DNA of 64,000 nucleotides, from positions 1 to 64,000 of the forward strand of contig CACDYR010000001.1 in NCBI GenBank assembly GCA_902557155.1. The letters are read 5' to 3'. Under the pieces are notes generated by a model. That model was not told the DNA's origin. It saw only the letters and a list, made by a program, of their open reading frames with translations, and ran no database searches. Position numbers and translations under genes: made by a program. Shown piece by piece: positions 55,331 to 64,000 of the stretch (the stretch's first letter is position 1; each line of letters starts with the position of its first letter). Source of the stretch: an uncultured Pelagibacteraceae bacterium (lineage in GTDB: Bacteria; Pseudomonadota; Alphaproteobacteria; Pelagibacterales; Pelagibacteraceae).

Positions 55331-56470
55331 ATGAAAAAAATTATATTTAGAAAATTTTTATACGATTGTTTAATTTTTTTTATAATTGCCCTACTTAGTT
55401 CTAGTATTATTGTTTGGGTTTTTCAAGCTGTAAACTATCTAGATTTGGTTATTGATGATGGACGTAATTATTCGGTCTATTTGTATTACACATTATTAAA
55501 TTTTCCTAAAATAATTAGTAAAATTTATCCTTTTGCATTTTTTTTTAGTTTTTCCTATGTGATTGCAAAATATGAATTAAACAATGAGCTTATAATTTTT
55601 TGGAATTTTGGAGTAAATAAAATGAATTTCGTAAATTTCTTTTTTATTATTTCAATTATCTTATTGTTTATTCAGATTAGCTTAACTGCATTTGCAGTGC
55701 CAAGCTCTCAAAACTTAGCAAGATCTCTGGTTAGAGTATCTGATTATAACTTTGTAGATAATTTCATAAAAATTAAAAAATTTAATGCTTCTGTCCATGA
55801 GTTAACTATTTACACTGAGGATAAAGATAGCGAAGGAAATTATAATAATATTTATATAAAAAAAAAAATTAATAATGATGATTTTCAAATTATTTATGCA
55901 AAAAAAGGAGTTTTCAAAAAAAATCAAAAAGACCCTGTTCTCGAACTATTTAACGGAGAAAACACAAGTTTATCAAATGGAAAGTTAACAAATTTTAGTT
56001 TTTCAAAATCTGAATTTAACCTAAACCCATATTCAACTAACACTATATTAGTAAAAAAAACTCAAGAACATAAAACAAACGAATTAATTAGATGTGCAGC
56101 TAGTTTGATCACCAAAGATATTAAAAATATAAAAATTATAAAAGAAAAAGTAAGAAATTGTGAATTTAATAATCTAGATAACATTTTAGCTGAGCTTCAT
56201 AAAAGATTAGGAATTCCATTGTACTTACCTGCTTTAATGTTAACTTCGCTGCTTTTAATAATTAATTCAAAAGAAAAAATAAATTTTTCAAAATTTAGAT
56301 TCATTACATTTTTAATTGGTTTTTTTATAATTATTTTTTCTGAGTCAACTCTTAGATTTATTGATGACTCAATTAAATTTAATGTTTTTATAATTTTAAT
56401 ACCGGTAATTTTTATAATTATGTTTTACTTTTATTTTTTAATTAAACTAAAAACAAAATTTGTAAAATGA
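55331..56470 (+). CDS. lptF: Lipopolysaccharide export permease LptF
   Basis: LptF is one of two membrane subunits of the LptB2FG exporter that lifts lipopolysaccharide out of the inner membrane. The 379-residue protein has three hydrophobic segments at each end around a periplasmic domain, with the family start FRKFLYDCLIFFIIALLSSS and the YSVYLYYTLLNFPKIISKIYPF coupling helix. lptG overlaps its stop by 4 bases. The ATPase LptB is not in the window. Confidence 0.9.
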   Translation: MKKIIFRKFLYDCLIFFIIALLSSSIIVWVFQAVNYLDLVIDDGRNYSVYLYYTLLNFPKIISKIYPFAFFFSFSYVIAKYELNNELIIFWNFGVNKMNFVNFFFIISIILLFIQISLTAFAVPSSQNLARSLVRVSDYNFVDNFIKIKKFNASVHELTIYTEDKDSEGNYNNIYIKKKINNDDFQIIYAKKGVFKKNQKDPVLELFNGENTSLSNGKLTNFSFSKSEFNLNPYSTNTILVKKTQEHKTNELIRCAASLITKDIKNIKIIKEKVRNCEFNNLDNILAELHKRLGIPLYLPALMLTSLLLIINSKEKINFSKFRFITFLIGFFIIIFSESTLRFIDDSIKFNVFIILIPVIFIIMFYFYFLIKLKTKFVK

Positions 56471-57540
56471 AAACTTATATAAATTTTATTTCAAGTGTTT
56501 TTTTAAGATCATTTGTATTTGTATTTTTAATTATATTTAGTTTAGTTTTTATAATTAATTTATTGACTGAGTTAGAGTTTTTTAAAGATTTAGATGTTAG
56601 TCTTTTTTTTACGATCTATTTATCCTTTATTAATTCACCTTCCATGATTTTTGAAATATTTCCTTTTATTTTTTTAATATCTACTCAACTTTTTTTTATT
56701 AATCTTTTTCAAGATAACCAGATACAAATATTTAAATATTCGGGTTTAAAAAACTCAAAAATTTTATTTATTATTAGTACGATTACATTTTTGGTGGGTA
56801 TACTCATTATTACAATTTTTTATAATATTTCCTCCAATTTAAAAAACCTTTATCTTGAAGTGAAATCGAATTATACAAAAGATGGTAAATACCTAGCTGT
56901 AATTAATCAGAACGGACTATGGATAAGAGATAAAATTGAAAATAAAATTTTGATAGTAAATGCATCAAAAGTAGATAAAAATTTCTTGATTAATAGTTTT
57001 ATAACTGAATTTAACACAAATTATGAGGTAATCAGAAATATAAAGAGTGAAAGAATCAATATTAAAAAGAATACATGGATTTTAAATGATGCAGAAATTT
57101 TTGAAAAAAATGTAAGAACTATAAAAGATAAAATTTTAATCAATTCAAATTTTAATTACGATAGAATTAATAGTTTATTTTCAAATCTTTCATCTCTATC
57201 TTTACTGGAGCTTATGAATTTAAAGAAAAATTATCAGTCATTAAATTACTCTACGGTTGATATTAACATACAAATTCAAAAAATTATTTCATATCCAATT
57301 TACTTAATATTAATGACAATACTTTCAGCAATTATAATGCTAAATAGCAAAAGATATAAAAGCAATACTTTAAAACTATCTTTGGGTTTATTTTTCTGTG
57401 TTATAATTTATTATTTCAATAATCTATTTAATGTATTGGGATCAACCGAAAAGATTAATTATTTTTTGTCGATTTGGATACCATTATTATCATTAACATT
57501 TTTAACTTCATTAATGACATATAACGTAAATGAAAAATAA
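56467..57540 (+). CDS. lptG: Lipopolysaccharide export permease LptG
   Basis: LptG is the second membrane subunit of LptB2FG. The 357-residue protein has the same fold as LptF (six hydrophobic segments around a periplasmic domain), with INSPSMIFEIFPFIFL as the coupling stretch and NDAEIFEKN near the domain end. It overlaps lptF by 4 bases and lptD by 11 bases, so the four genes lptF-lptG-lptD-surA form one expression unit. Confidence 0.9.
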   Translation: MKTYINFISSVFLRSFVFVFLIIFSLVFIINLLTELEFFKDLDVSLFFTIYLSFINSPSMIFEIFPFIFLISTQLFFINLFQDNQIQIFKYSGLKNSKILFIISTITFLVGILIITIFYNISSNLKNLYLEVKSNYTKDGKYLAVINQNGLWIRDKIENKILIVNASKVDKNFLINSFITEFNTNYEVIRNIKSERINIKKNTWILNDAEIFEKNVRTIKDKILINSNFNYDRINSLFSNLSSLSLLELMNLKKNYQSLNYSTVDINIQIQKIISYPIYLILMTILSAIIMLNSKRYKSNTLKLSLGLFFCVIIYYFNNLFNVLGSTEKINYFLSIWIPLLSLTFLTSLMTYNVNEK

Positions 57541-60244
57541 ACTGTTTAAAATATTATCATACATAATTATAAGTTTATTTTTTTCATTAAATTTAAATTC
57601 TGAAGAATTATTTAATTTTAATGTTTCGGAAATTAAAATTACACAAGATGGAAAATTATTCCAAGGTTTTGGTGGGGGTGAAGCTTTTACAAACGATGGA
57701 ATTTCAATCTCAGCTGAAAATTTTGAATATAACAAAATAGATAATTTCTTAATCGCAAAAAAAAATGTTAAATTTATTGATCAAAATAAAAAGATAATAA
57801 TTAATGCTAATGAAATTTCATATAACAAAAAACAAGAAAAAATAATTGCTAAAGGTAATGTTCAAATAATTGATAACATTAATGAAACAATAATTTTAGC
57901 AAGTGAAATTATTTATTTTGAAAACAAACAAGAAATAATTGCAAAAAAAAATGTTAAATTAAATGATAAATTAAATAATTTATCTATAATTGCAGATGAT
58001 ATTTATTTTTCTAAAAATGATGAAAAAATTGTAGCAGAAAAAAATGTTACATTAGAAGATTTTGAAAAAGATATTAAAATAAATTCAAACAAAATCACAT
58101 TTAACAAACTTAATAGTTTAATTTTTACTGAGGGCAAAACATCAGCAGATGTAAAATCAAAATTTTATTTCGAATCATCTAATGTAAAATTTTTAGAAAA
58201 AGAAATGAAGTTGATTTCAGAAAATAAGACTATTATTCAAGCAGAAGATTTCTCAACATATGAACTTTCTAGTTTTGAATATCAAATTGATAAAGAATTT
58301 TTAAAGGGTAAAGACTTATTTATAATAGAAAACTCTAATCTTAAAGATGGAGACAGTGATAAATATTATTTTGCTGATGGATTTTTTGATCTTAAAAATA
58401 AAACTTTTAAAACAGGTCCAGCAAAAATATTTCTTAAAAAAAATACATTTGATAGATCTGCAAATGACCCAAGATTATATGGCGTTTCATCTGATCATTT
58501 AAATGGGATTACAACAGTAAATAAAGCGGTTTTTACCAGTTGTAAAAAAACTGGAAATTGCCCTCCTTGGAGCTTAGAGGCATCAAAAATTAAACATGAT
58601 AAAAATAAAAAACAATTAATTTATGAGAATTCGCTGTTAAAATTATACGATGTTCCTATATTTTATTTTCCTAAATTTTTTCATCCAGATCCAACTGTAG
58701 AAAGGCAATCGGGCTTGTTGATACCGAGATTAAACAACTCAAATGTACTAGGATCTTCAATAAGTGTGCCATATTTTCATGTAATTTCTGAAAATAAAGA
58801 CTGGACCATAAATCCTACTATTTATTCAAAAGATATTCGATTGATTCAAAATGAATACAGACAAGAAAATAAAAACTCATCTTTTATAGCTGACTTTGGA
58901 TTTACAAATGGATTTAAATCAACTGAAGTTAACGAAAGAAAAAATATAAACCATTTTTTTGCGCAATTTAAAAAAAAAATTGAAAATATTGATTTTATAA
59001 AAAGTGATTTTAGAATTTTTATTGAAAGAGTCAGTAAAGATACTTATTTAAAAATATTTTCAGACAATTTAACTGATAACAATGTAAAACCTTCTAATTT
59101 CGATGTTCTTAATTCAGGTATTGACTTTAATTTAGAAAATGAAAAATTTTCACTTTCAGGTGGAGCTGATATTTATGAAGACCTTAGGAAGACCCAAAGC
59201 GATCGTTATCAATTTGTTTTTCCTCACTATAACTACTCTCAAAAAACAATACAATTCAATAACGGAAATCTTAATTTTGATTCCAGTGGAAATAGTACCT
59301 TAGATAATACCAATAATCATAAAGCAAGAATCATAAATGATATTTCTTTTAAGATGAATGACAAAGTTTTAAGTAATATAGGTTTAAGAAATAGTTTAAA
59401 TTTTTATTTCAAAAATTTAAATAGTGTTGGTAAAAATGTTTCTACATACAAAAATAGTCCTCAAATAGAAGCACAATCAATGATAGAGTTAAATTCAGAG
59501 TTACCACTTAGTAAAATTACTGAGTTTAATAATCAAACTCTTATTCCAAGATTTTCACTAAGAATAAACCCTGGTGATATGAAAAACCACAAAACAGATG
59601 AAAGAAAGATAAATACAGATAATATTTTTGATATAAACAGACTTGGAATTGAAGATAGCTTAGAAAGTGGTTATTCCTTTACAGCGGGATTTGATTTTAA
59701 ATCAGAAAATAAAAATGATAGTGATAAATTTATTCAATTTAAACTAGCATCTGTATTTAGAGATAGTGTGGAGGATAATATTCCAACCCAAACATCATTA
59801 AATAAAAAAAATTCAAATATTTTTGGTTCTTTTGATTACAGTCTGTCTAAATATATTAATATGGAATATGACTTTGCTGTTGATAATAAAATTGAGAGAT
59901 TTAAATATAACTCAATTGGACTTGATTTATCTTTAAACAATTTTATTACAGAATTTAATTTCATAGAGGAAGACAGTGAATTGGGTAATACAAATATTTT
60001 TGAGAATACTACAACATATAATATTAATTCAAATAATGTATTAACATTTAAAACAAGAAGAAATAGAGAGATCAACCTGACAGAATATTATAACCTTGTA
60101 TATGAATATAGAAACGATTGTTTAACTGCCGGAGTTAAATTTAACAAAACTTACTATGAAGATAGAGACTTAAAACCGTCTGAAAATATAATGTTCACTA
60201 TAAGTTTTTATCCTTTAACATCAATTGAACAATCTCTTAACTAA
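57530..60244 (+). CDS. lptD: LPS-assembly outer membrane protein LptD
   Basis: LptD is the outer-membrane barrel that places lipopolysaccharide on the cell surface. The 904-residue protein has a signal peptide (about residues 1-24, ending NSEE), an N-terminal OstA/LptA-like repeat domain (residues about 45-250), and the LptD barrel from about residue 300. YGVSSDHLNGITTVNKAVFTSC and PIFYFPKFFHPDPTVERQSG are hallmarks. Cysteines around VFTSCKKTGNCPPW and a last one near the C-terminus (RNDC) could form the disulfide this family needs. Confidence 0.92.
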   Translation: MKNKLFKILSYIIISLFFSLNLNSEELFNFNVSEIKITQDGKLFQGFGGGEAFTNDGISISAENFEYNKIDNFLIAKKNVKFIDQNKKIIINANEISYNKKQEKIIAKGNVQIIDNINETIILASEIIYFENKQEIIAKKNVKLNDKLNNLSIIADDIYFSKNDEKIVAEKNVTLEDFEKDIKINSNKITFNKLNSLIFTEGKTSADVKSKFYFESSNVKFLEKEMKLISENKTIIQAEDFSTYELSSFEYQIDKEFLKGKDLFIIENSNLKDGDSDKYYFADGFFDLKNKTFKTGPAKIFLKKNTFDRSANDPRLYGVSSDHLNGITTVNKAVFTSCKKTGNCPPWSLEASKIKHDKNKKQLIYENSLLKLYDVPIFYFPKFFHPDPTVERQSGLLIPRLNNSNVLGSSISVPYFHVISENKDWTINPTIYSKDIRLIQNEYRQENKNSSFIADFGFTNGFKSTEVNERKNINHFFAQFKKKIENIDFIKSDFRIFIERVSKDTYLKIFSDNLTDNNVKPSNFDVLNSGIDFNLENEKFSLSGGADIYEDLRKTQSDRYQFVFPHYNYSQKTIQFNNGNLNFDSSGNSTLDNTNNHKARIINDISFKMNDKVLSNIGLRNSLNFYFKNLNSVGKNVSTYKNSPQIEAQSMIELNSELPLSKITEFNNQTLIPRFSLRINPGDMKNHKTDERKINTDNIFDINRLGIEDSLESGYSFTAGFDFKSENKNDSDKFIQFKLASVFRDSVEDNIPTQTSLNKKNSNIFGSFDYSLSKYINMEYDFAVDNKIERFKYNSIGLDLSLNNFITEFNFIEEDSELGNTNIFENTTTYNINSNNVLTFKTRRNREINLTEYYNLVYEYRNDCLTAGVKFNKTYYEDRDLKPSENIMFTISFYPLTSIEQSLN

Positions 60245-60251
60245 TTGACAA

Positions 60252-61190
60252 ATGATAAAAAAAATTAAACAAATTTTTAAAATTAAAATTTTTTATTTAA
60301 TTTTAATAATTACTTTTAACTCTTATTCTTATTCAATTGAAAATAAAATAATTTTAAAAATAAATAATAATATAATTACTAATATTGATGTTGATAATGA
60401 GGTAATTTACTTAAAAACTCTTAATCCTAATTTGAGAGATTTAAAAACAGAAAAGATTTATGAAATAGCAAAAAACTCATTAATAAGAGAAAATATAAAA
60501 AAAATAGAAATAAAAAAAAATGAATTAAATGCGATAAATCAAGAATACTTAGAAAACATAATTGAAAATATTTATAAAAATATTGGTTTAAGTTCAAAAC
60601 AAGAATTCAAAAATTATCTTAAAACTTCAAATATTGACTTAAAAACTATTGAAAAGAAACTTGAAGTAGAAGCACAATGGAATGGATTAATATTTAACAA
60701 ATTTCGATCTAAAATAAAAATTGATAAATTAAAGATAAGTGAGGAAATAAAATCAACTGAGTCTATAAATTCATATTTTCTTTATGAAATATTATTTGAT
60801 GCAAAAAATAATGAAGACGCAAAAAAAAAATTTGATCAAATTATAAAAAGCATAGATGAAAATGGAATTGAAAATACTGCTTCTATTTTTAGTTTATCGG
60901 ATAGTTCAAAAACTGGTGGAAAACTTGGATGGATCAAAGAAAACTCTTTAAGTAAAAAAATTTCGAAAGAGTTAAAAAATGTTCAAACTAAACAAACTAC
61001 GAAGCCAATTTTAATACCAGGTGGTTTTTTAATTCTTTATGTAAAAGACATAAAAAAAATAGAAGAAGAGATTGATTTTGAAAAAGAATATTCCCAAAGA
61101 ATTAGATCATTACAAAACCTACAACTTAATCAATACTCTAATGTCTATTTTAACAAAATTAAAAGAAATCTAACCATTTATGAACAGTAA
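60252..61190 (+). CDS. surA: SurA-like periplasmic peptidyl-prolyl isomerase
   Basis: SurA-type chaperones carry outer-membrane proteins across the periplasm. The 312-residue protein has a signal peptide (about residues 1-27), an N-terminal chaperone domain (KINNNIITNIDVDNEVIYLK on), and one parvulin domain (SYFLYEILFDAKN to PILIPGGFLILYVKD). Its position after lptD and before pdxA is the classic lptD-surA-pdxA-rsmA order. It overlaps pdxA by 11 bases. Confidence 0.88.
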   Translation: MIKKIKQIFKIKIFYLILIITFNSYSYSIENKIILKINNNIITNIDVDNEVIYLKTLNPNLRDLKTEKIYEIAKNSLIRENIKKIEIKKNELNAINQEYLENIIENIYKNIGLSSKQEFKNYLKTSNIDLKTIEKKLEVEAQWNGLIFNKFRSKIKIDKLKISEEIKSTESINSYFLYEILFDAKNNEDAKKKFDQIIKSIDENGIENTASIFSLSDSSKTGGKLGWIKENSLSKKISKELKNVQTKQTTKPILIPGGFLILYVKDIKKIEEEIDFEKEYSQRIRSLQNLQLNQYSNVYFNKIKRNLTIYEQ

Positions 61191-62142
61191 ACCAATTATT
61201 ATCGTAAATGGTGAGCCTAATAGTATTTTTTTAGAAATATTTTTTAAATCATTAAAATATAAAAAATTTAAGTCTCAAATAATATTAATATCATCATCAA
61301 AATTACTTAATTATCACATGAAAAAATTTAATTATAAAAAAAAAATAAATTTTATAAATTACCAACAATTTGACAAGAAACTTTTTAAAAATTCAATTAA
61401 TCTAATTGATGTTAATTATAAAGTTAAACCAAGTGCTAAAAAAATTTCATCTAAATCCAAAACATTTATTCAGGACTCTTTTGATATTGGTCTTAAAACT
61501 CTTAAAATATTTAACTCAAATAAATTTATTAATGGTCCTATTTCAAAAAAAAATTTTTTAGATAAAAAGTTACCTGGTATTACAGAATATTTAGCTAAAA
61601 AAACCAAAGTAAATAAATTTGCAATGCTCATCTTTAATGAAAAATTATCTGTCTGCCCTTTAACCACGCACATACCTCTTAAGAATATAACAAAATATGT
61701 TAATAAAAAAAATATTTGTGAAAAAGTTTTTTTAATTAACAGTTTCTATAAAAATCATTTAGGTAAAGTGCCAAGAATCGGAGTGTTGGGATTAAACCCA
61801 CATTGCGAAAGTATAAATAAATTTAATGAGGATGAAAAAATTATAAAACCTTCAATAAAATACTTAAAAAAATTAAAATATAAAATTTCAGGGCCGTATG
61901 CGGCTGATACTGCCTTTATGAAAAAAAATCGTAAAAAATTTGATGTAATCCTTGGCATGTATCATGATCAAGTCTTAACTCCAATTAAGACATTATATGA
62001 ATATGATGCTATAAATATTACTTTAGGACTGCCCTTTATTCGAATTTCACCAGATCATGGTCCTAATGAAAAAATGATAGGAAAGAATACCTCTAACCCT
62101 TTAAGCTTAATTAAAGCTATTTCTTTTTTGGATAAAAATTGA
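61180..62142 (+). CDS. pdxA: 4-hydroxythreonine-4-phosphate dehydrogenase PdxA
   Basis: PdxA makes the amine precursor of pyridoxal phosphate. The 320-residue protein has the metal-binding CPLTTHIPL, GLNPHCES, GPYAADTAFM and GMYHDQVLTPIKTL stretches and the FIRISPDHGPNEKMIGKN end. The N-terminal half is unusually Lys-rich and diverged. It overlaps surA by 11 bases and rsmA by 4. Confidence 0.93.
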   Translation: MNSKPIIIVNGEPNSIFLEIFFKSLKYKKFKSQIILISSSKLLNYHMKKFNYKKKINFINYQQFDKKLFKNSINLIDVNYKVKPSAKKISSKSKTFIQDSFDIGLKTLKIFNSNKFINGPISKKNFLDKKLPGITEYLAKKTKVNKFAMLIFNEKLSVCPLTTHIPLKNITKYVNKKNICEKVFLINSFYKNHLGKVPRIGVLGLNPHCESINKFNEDEKIIKPSIKYLKKLKYKISGPYAADTAFMKKNRKKFDVILGMYHDQVLTPIKTLYEYDAINITLGLPFIRISPDHGPNEKMIGKNTSNPLSLIKAISFLDKN

Positions 62143-62924
62143 TTAAAGCTAAAAAAAGTTTAGGTCAAAATTTTTTAATTGATAAAAATATTTTAGAAAA
62201 AATTACAGATATAACTGATATAAAAGATAAAATTATTCTAGAAATTGGACCAGGCACTGGAAATTTAACATCATATATTCTTAAAAAAAATCCAAAAAAA
62301 ATTTTTGTAATTGAAAAAGATAATAACCTTGCATTAAACCTTAAAAATAAATTTGATGATAAGCTAATTATTATTAATGATGATGTTTTAAAAATAGATG
62401 AAAATATACTTTTTAAAGACAAAGTAATAGTTTTTGGTAATTTGCCTTATAATATTTCAACTGAAATACTAAGCAAATGGATAATTAATTTAAAGGAAAG
62501 TTTTTGGTTTGAATCATTGGTATTGATGTTTCAGAAAGAAGTTGCTGACAGAATAATTGCTAAATTTAATACATCAAATTATGGGAGACTATCAATTATT
62601 TGTAATTGGAAACTAAATATAAAGAAAGTATGTGATATAAAGCCTGGAGCATTTTATCCTAAACCAAAAGTAGATAGTTCTTTATTATTTTTTCACCCAA
62701 AAAAAAATTTTATTAAATTAAATAATCCTAAAAATTTAGAAAAGGTTACTAGAATTTTTTTTAACCAAAGAAGAAAAATGTTAAAAAAACCTTACAATCA
62801 ATTGTTCAATGGAGATCAGAAAGTTTGTAATAAGTTAAAAATTAACCTAAGTTTGAGACCTCAAAATTTAAATTTAGATACTTATTGTAAATTAGCTTAT
62901 GAATATGAAAATTTAAGAAGTTAG
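62139..62924 (+). CDS. rsmA: 16S rRNA dimethyladenosine transferase RsmA (KsgA)
   Basis: RsmA dimethylates two adenines near the 3' end of 16S rRNA. The 261-residue protein has [10 protein letters not shown] at the start, the SAM-binding [10 protein letters not shown] and the catalytic NLPYNIST. Translation begins at a TTG (62139), which overlaps the pdxA stop by 4 bases; no ATG lies before the conserved GQNF. It converges with gmk and overlaps it by 12 bases. Confidence 0.95.
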   Translation: MIKAKKSLGQNFLIDKNILEKITDITDIKDKIILEIGPGTGNLTSYILKKNPKKIFVIEKDNNLALNLKNKFDDKLIIINDDVLKIDENILFKDKVIVFGNLPYNISTEILSKWIINLKESFWFESLVLMFQKEVADRIIAKFNTSNYGRLSIICNWKLNIKKVCDIKPGAFYPKPKVDSSLLFFHPKKNFIKLNNPKNLEKVTRIFFNQRRKMLKKPYNQLFNGDQKVCNKLKINLSLRPQNLNLDTYCKLAYEYENLRS

Positions 62925-63545
62925 TTTTTCAACATGCTTTCTAATGTATTCTAAATCGTAATCTTTTGAACCATTGTTTATCACTGCATCAATTAAATTT
63001 ATAATTTTTGAATAACACTCTTCCAAATCATTGTTAATTACAACGTAATCATAATTTATCCAGTGTAAGACATCTCTTTCAAATTGCTTCATTCTTTCTT
63101 CAGCTATTATTTTTTCATTTTTATGACGTTTAGTCAGTCTTTCAAATAAAACTTCTTTACTTGGGGGTAATATAAAAAAGGTAATTAATTTATAATCTAA
63201 TTTTTTATTCTTAATTTGATCAGCGCCCTGCCAATCAATATCAAAAAGGATATTTTTGCCTTTGTTTAATTTATCTATAACTGGTGTTCTTGTTGTACCA
63301 TAAAGATTATCAAAAACTTTTGCATATTCGAGAAACTCTTCGTTGCTAATTAATCTTTTAAACTCTGTTTCATTAACAAAAAAATAATCTACATTTTTAT
63401 TTTCGTTAGGACGAGGTTGTCTTGTTGTGTGAGATATAGAAATTTCAAAATTATCTTTTTCAGATAATTTTTTAACTAGAGTAGTTTTACCTGCTCCAGA
63501 TGGAGAAGATAAAATGATCATTACCCCATCTTTTTCTGAGGGCAT
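62913..63545 (-). CDS. gmk: Guanylate kinase
   Basis: Gmk phosphorylates GMP to GDP. The 210-residue protein has the P-loop [11 protein letters not shown] (residues about 13-23), [11 protein letters not shown] for GMP binding, and FDIDWQGA. The length fits the family. It lies 8 bases after acpP on the same strand, so acpP transcripts may run into gmk. It converges with rsmA. Confidence 0.96.
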   Translation of the reverse strand: MPSEKDGVMIILSSPSGAGKTTLVKKLSEKDNFEISISHTTRQPRPNENKNVDYFFVNETEFKRLISNEEFLEYAKVFDNLYGTTRTPVIDKLNKGKNILFDIDWQGADQIKNKKLDYKLITFFILPPSKEVLFERLTKRHKNEKIIAEERMKQFERDVLHWINYDYVVINNDLEECYSKIINLIDAVINNGSKDYDLEYIRKHVEKLTS

Positions 63546-63553
63546 TAAAATTT

Positions 63554-63793
63554 CTAGTTAGCTTTACCTTCGATAAATTTAACTGCATCACCCACAGTTA
63601 AAATTTTCTCAGCTTCACTATCAGAAATTTCAGATCCGAATTCTTCTTCGAAAGCCATCACTAATTCAACAGTATCTAAACTATCGGCTCCCAAATCATC
63701 TATAAAACTTGACTCCTCAGTTACCTTAGCTTCATCTATACCCAAGTGATCTGCTACAATTTTTTTTACTTTGCTTGAAACGTCTTCTGACAT
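63554..63793 (-). CDS. acpP: Acyl carrier protein
   Basis: AcpP carries growing fatty acids on a phosphopantetheine arm attached at S38 in D-L-G-A-D-S-L-D. The acidic 79-residue chain is standard. It is preceded by fabG on the same strand with a 48-base gap, the usual fabG-acpP order. The gap has a reasonable ribosome site (AAAAGGAT). Confidence 0.98.
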   Translation of the reverse strand: MSEDVSSKVKKIVADHLGIDEAKVTEESSFIDDLGADSLDTVELVMAFEEEFGSEISDSEAEKILTVGDAVKFIEGKAN

Positions 63794-63841
63794 ATTGATC
63801 CTTTTCGTTATAAATTCTTAATAGTTTAAATACCTATTTTG

Positions 63842-64000
63842 TCAAGCCATATACATTCCCCCATTAACATGCAAGGTCTCACCATTAATATAACTTGATT
63901 GATTTGAGCATAAAAAAAGCACTGCATTTGCAATATCATCTGGCTCTCCGAGACGTGCTGAAGGAATTTTAGATATTATTGCATCTTTATATTTGTCATC
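63842..64000 (-). CDS. fabG: 3-oxoacyl-ACP reductase FabG, C-terminal part only
   Basis: The minus-strand frame from the window edge encodes the last 52 residues of a short-chain dehydrogenase, with RLGEPDDIANAVLFLCS and YINGETLHVNGGMYM, the standard FabG ending. The rest lies beyond base 64,000. Its place directly before acpP confirms FabG over other family members. Confidence 0.92.
   Translation of the reverse strand, partial: DDKYKDAIISKIPSARLGEPDDIANAVLFLCSNQSSYINGETLHVNGGMYMA

Noticed and set aside
1-64000. tRNA, rRNA, CRISPR, transposase, integrase or prophage genes
   Set aside because: None was recognised; intergenic gaps are too short for most of them and no repeat array or attachment-site duplication was seen.

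Overview
The window is strongly AT-rich, densely packed bacterial chromosome with almost no spacer. Many neighbouring genes overlap by 1-40 bases, and no stretch longer than about 140 bases is free of genes. Small size, many periplasmic-binding-protein transporters, an LptF-LptG-LptD-SurA-PdxA-RsmA row, an NDUFA12-type complex I protein and a stand-alone NrdJ C-terminal-like protein all point to a streamlined marine alphaproteobacterium of the SAR11 (Pelagibacter) type. That assignment is inference from content and composition; no rRNA or tRNA gene is present.

Bases 1-16,115 look like an accessory, catabolic region. It holds a cut-off phytanoyl-CoA-dioxygenase-like gene, two D-2-hydroxyacid dehydrogenases, a Gfo/Idh/MocA oxidoreductase, a di-haem peroxidase without a normal start codon next to a Sel1-repeat protein, a complete TRAP transporter (small permease, large permease, binding protein) and a small cysteine-containing membrane-anchored protein. 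These are followed by an inositol-type block: iolE, a second Gfo/Idh/MocA protein, iolG and a sugar-type ABC importer (binding protein, terminator, permease, single-domain ATPase). A second PhyH-family oxygenase closes the region.

Bases 16,152-21,693 hold a molybdenum-cofactor block (moaA, moaC, moaD, moaE, a two-gene XdhC, and moaB on the other strand) built around the Moco enzyme MsrP and its membrane partner MsrQ. A TauE/SafE exporter, a small 2OG-Fe(II) oxygenase, a DMT-family exporter, a YbaK-type deacylase and glutamine synthetase follow.

Bases 26,037-32,496 are an iron-sulfur cluster assembly operon read leftwards: iscR-type regulator, sufB, sufC, sufD, sufS, sufU-type scaffold, a DUF59 (SufT-like) protein, sufA and perhaps a 56-residue unknown protein. 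The promoter is covered by a close match to the type 1 IscR operator, so the regulator very probably controls its own operon.

Bases 32,579-64,000 are housekeeping: a hydrolase, anmK, tyrS, an AsmA-like protein, prfB with its programmed frameshift, a class A penicillin-binding protein, RNase E/G, thiG/thiS, aroQ, accB/accC, a DUF2155 protein, the NDUFA12-type protein, the NrdJ-C-terminal-like protein, aspS, an Hda-like DnaA paralogue, a DUF2066 protein, purM/purN, ndk, pepA, the lipopolysaccharide-export row, pdxA, rsmA, gmk, acpP and the C-terminal end of fabG. No mobile element, prophage, CRISPR array or tRNA was found.
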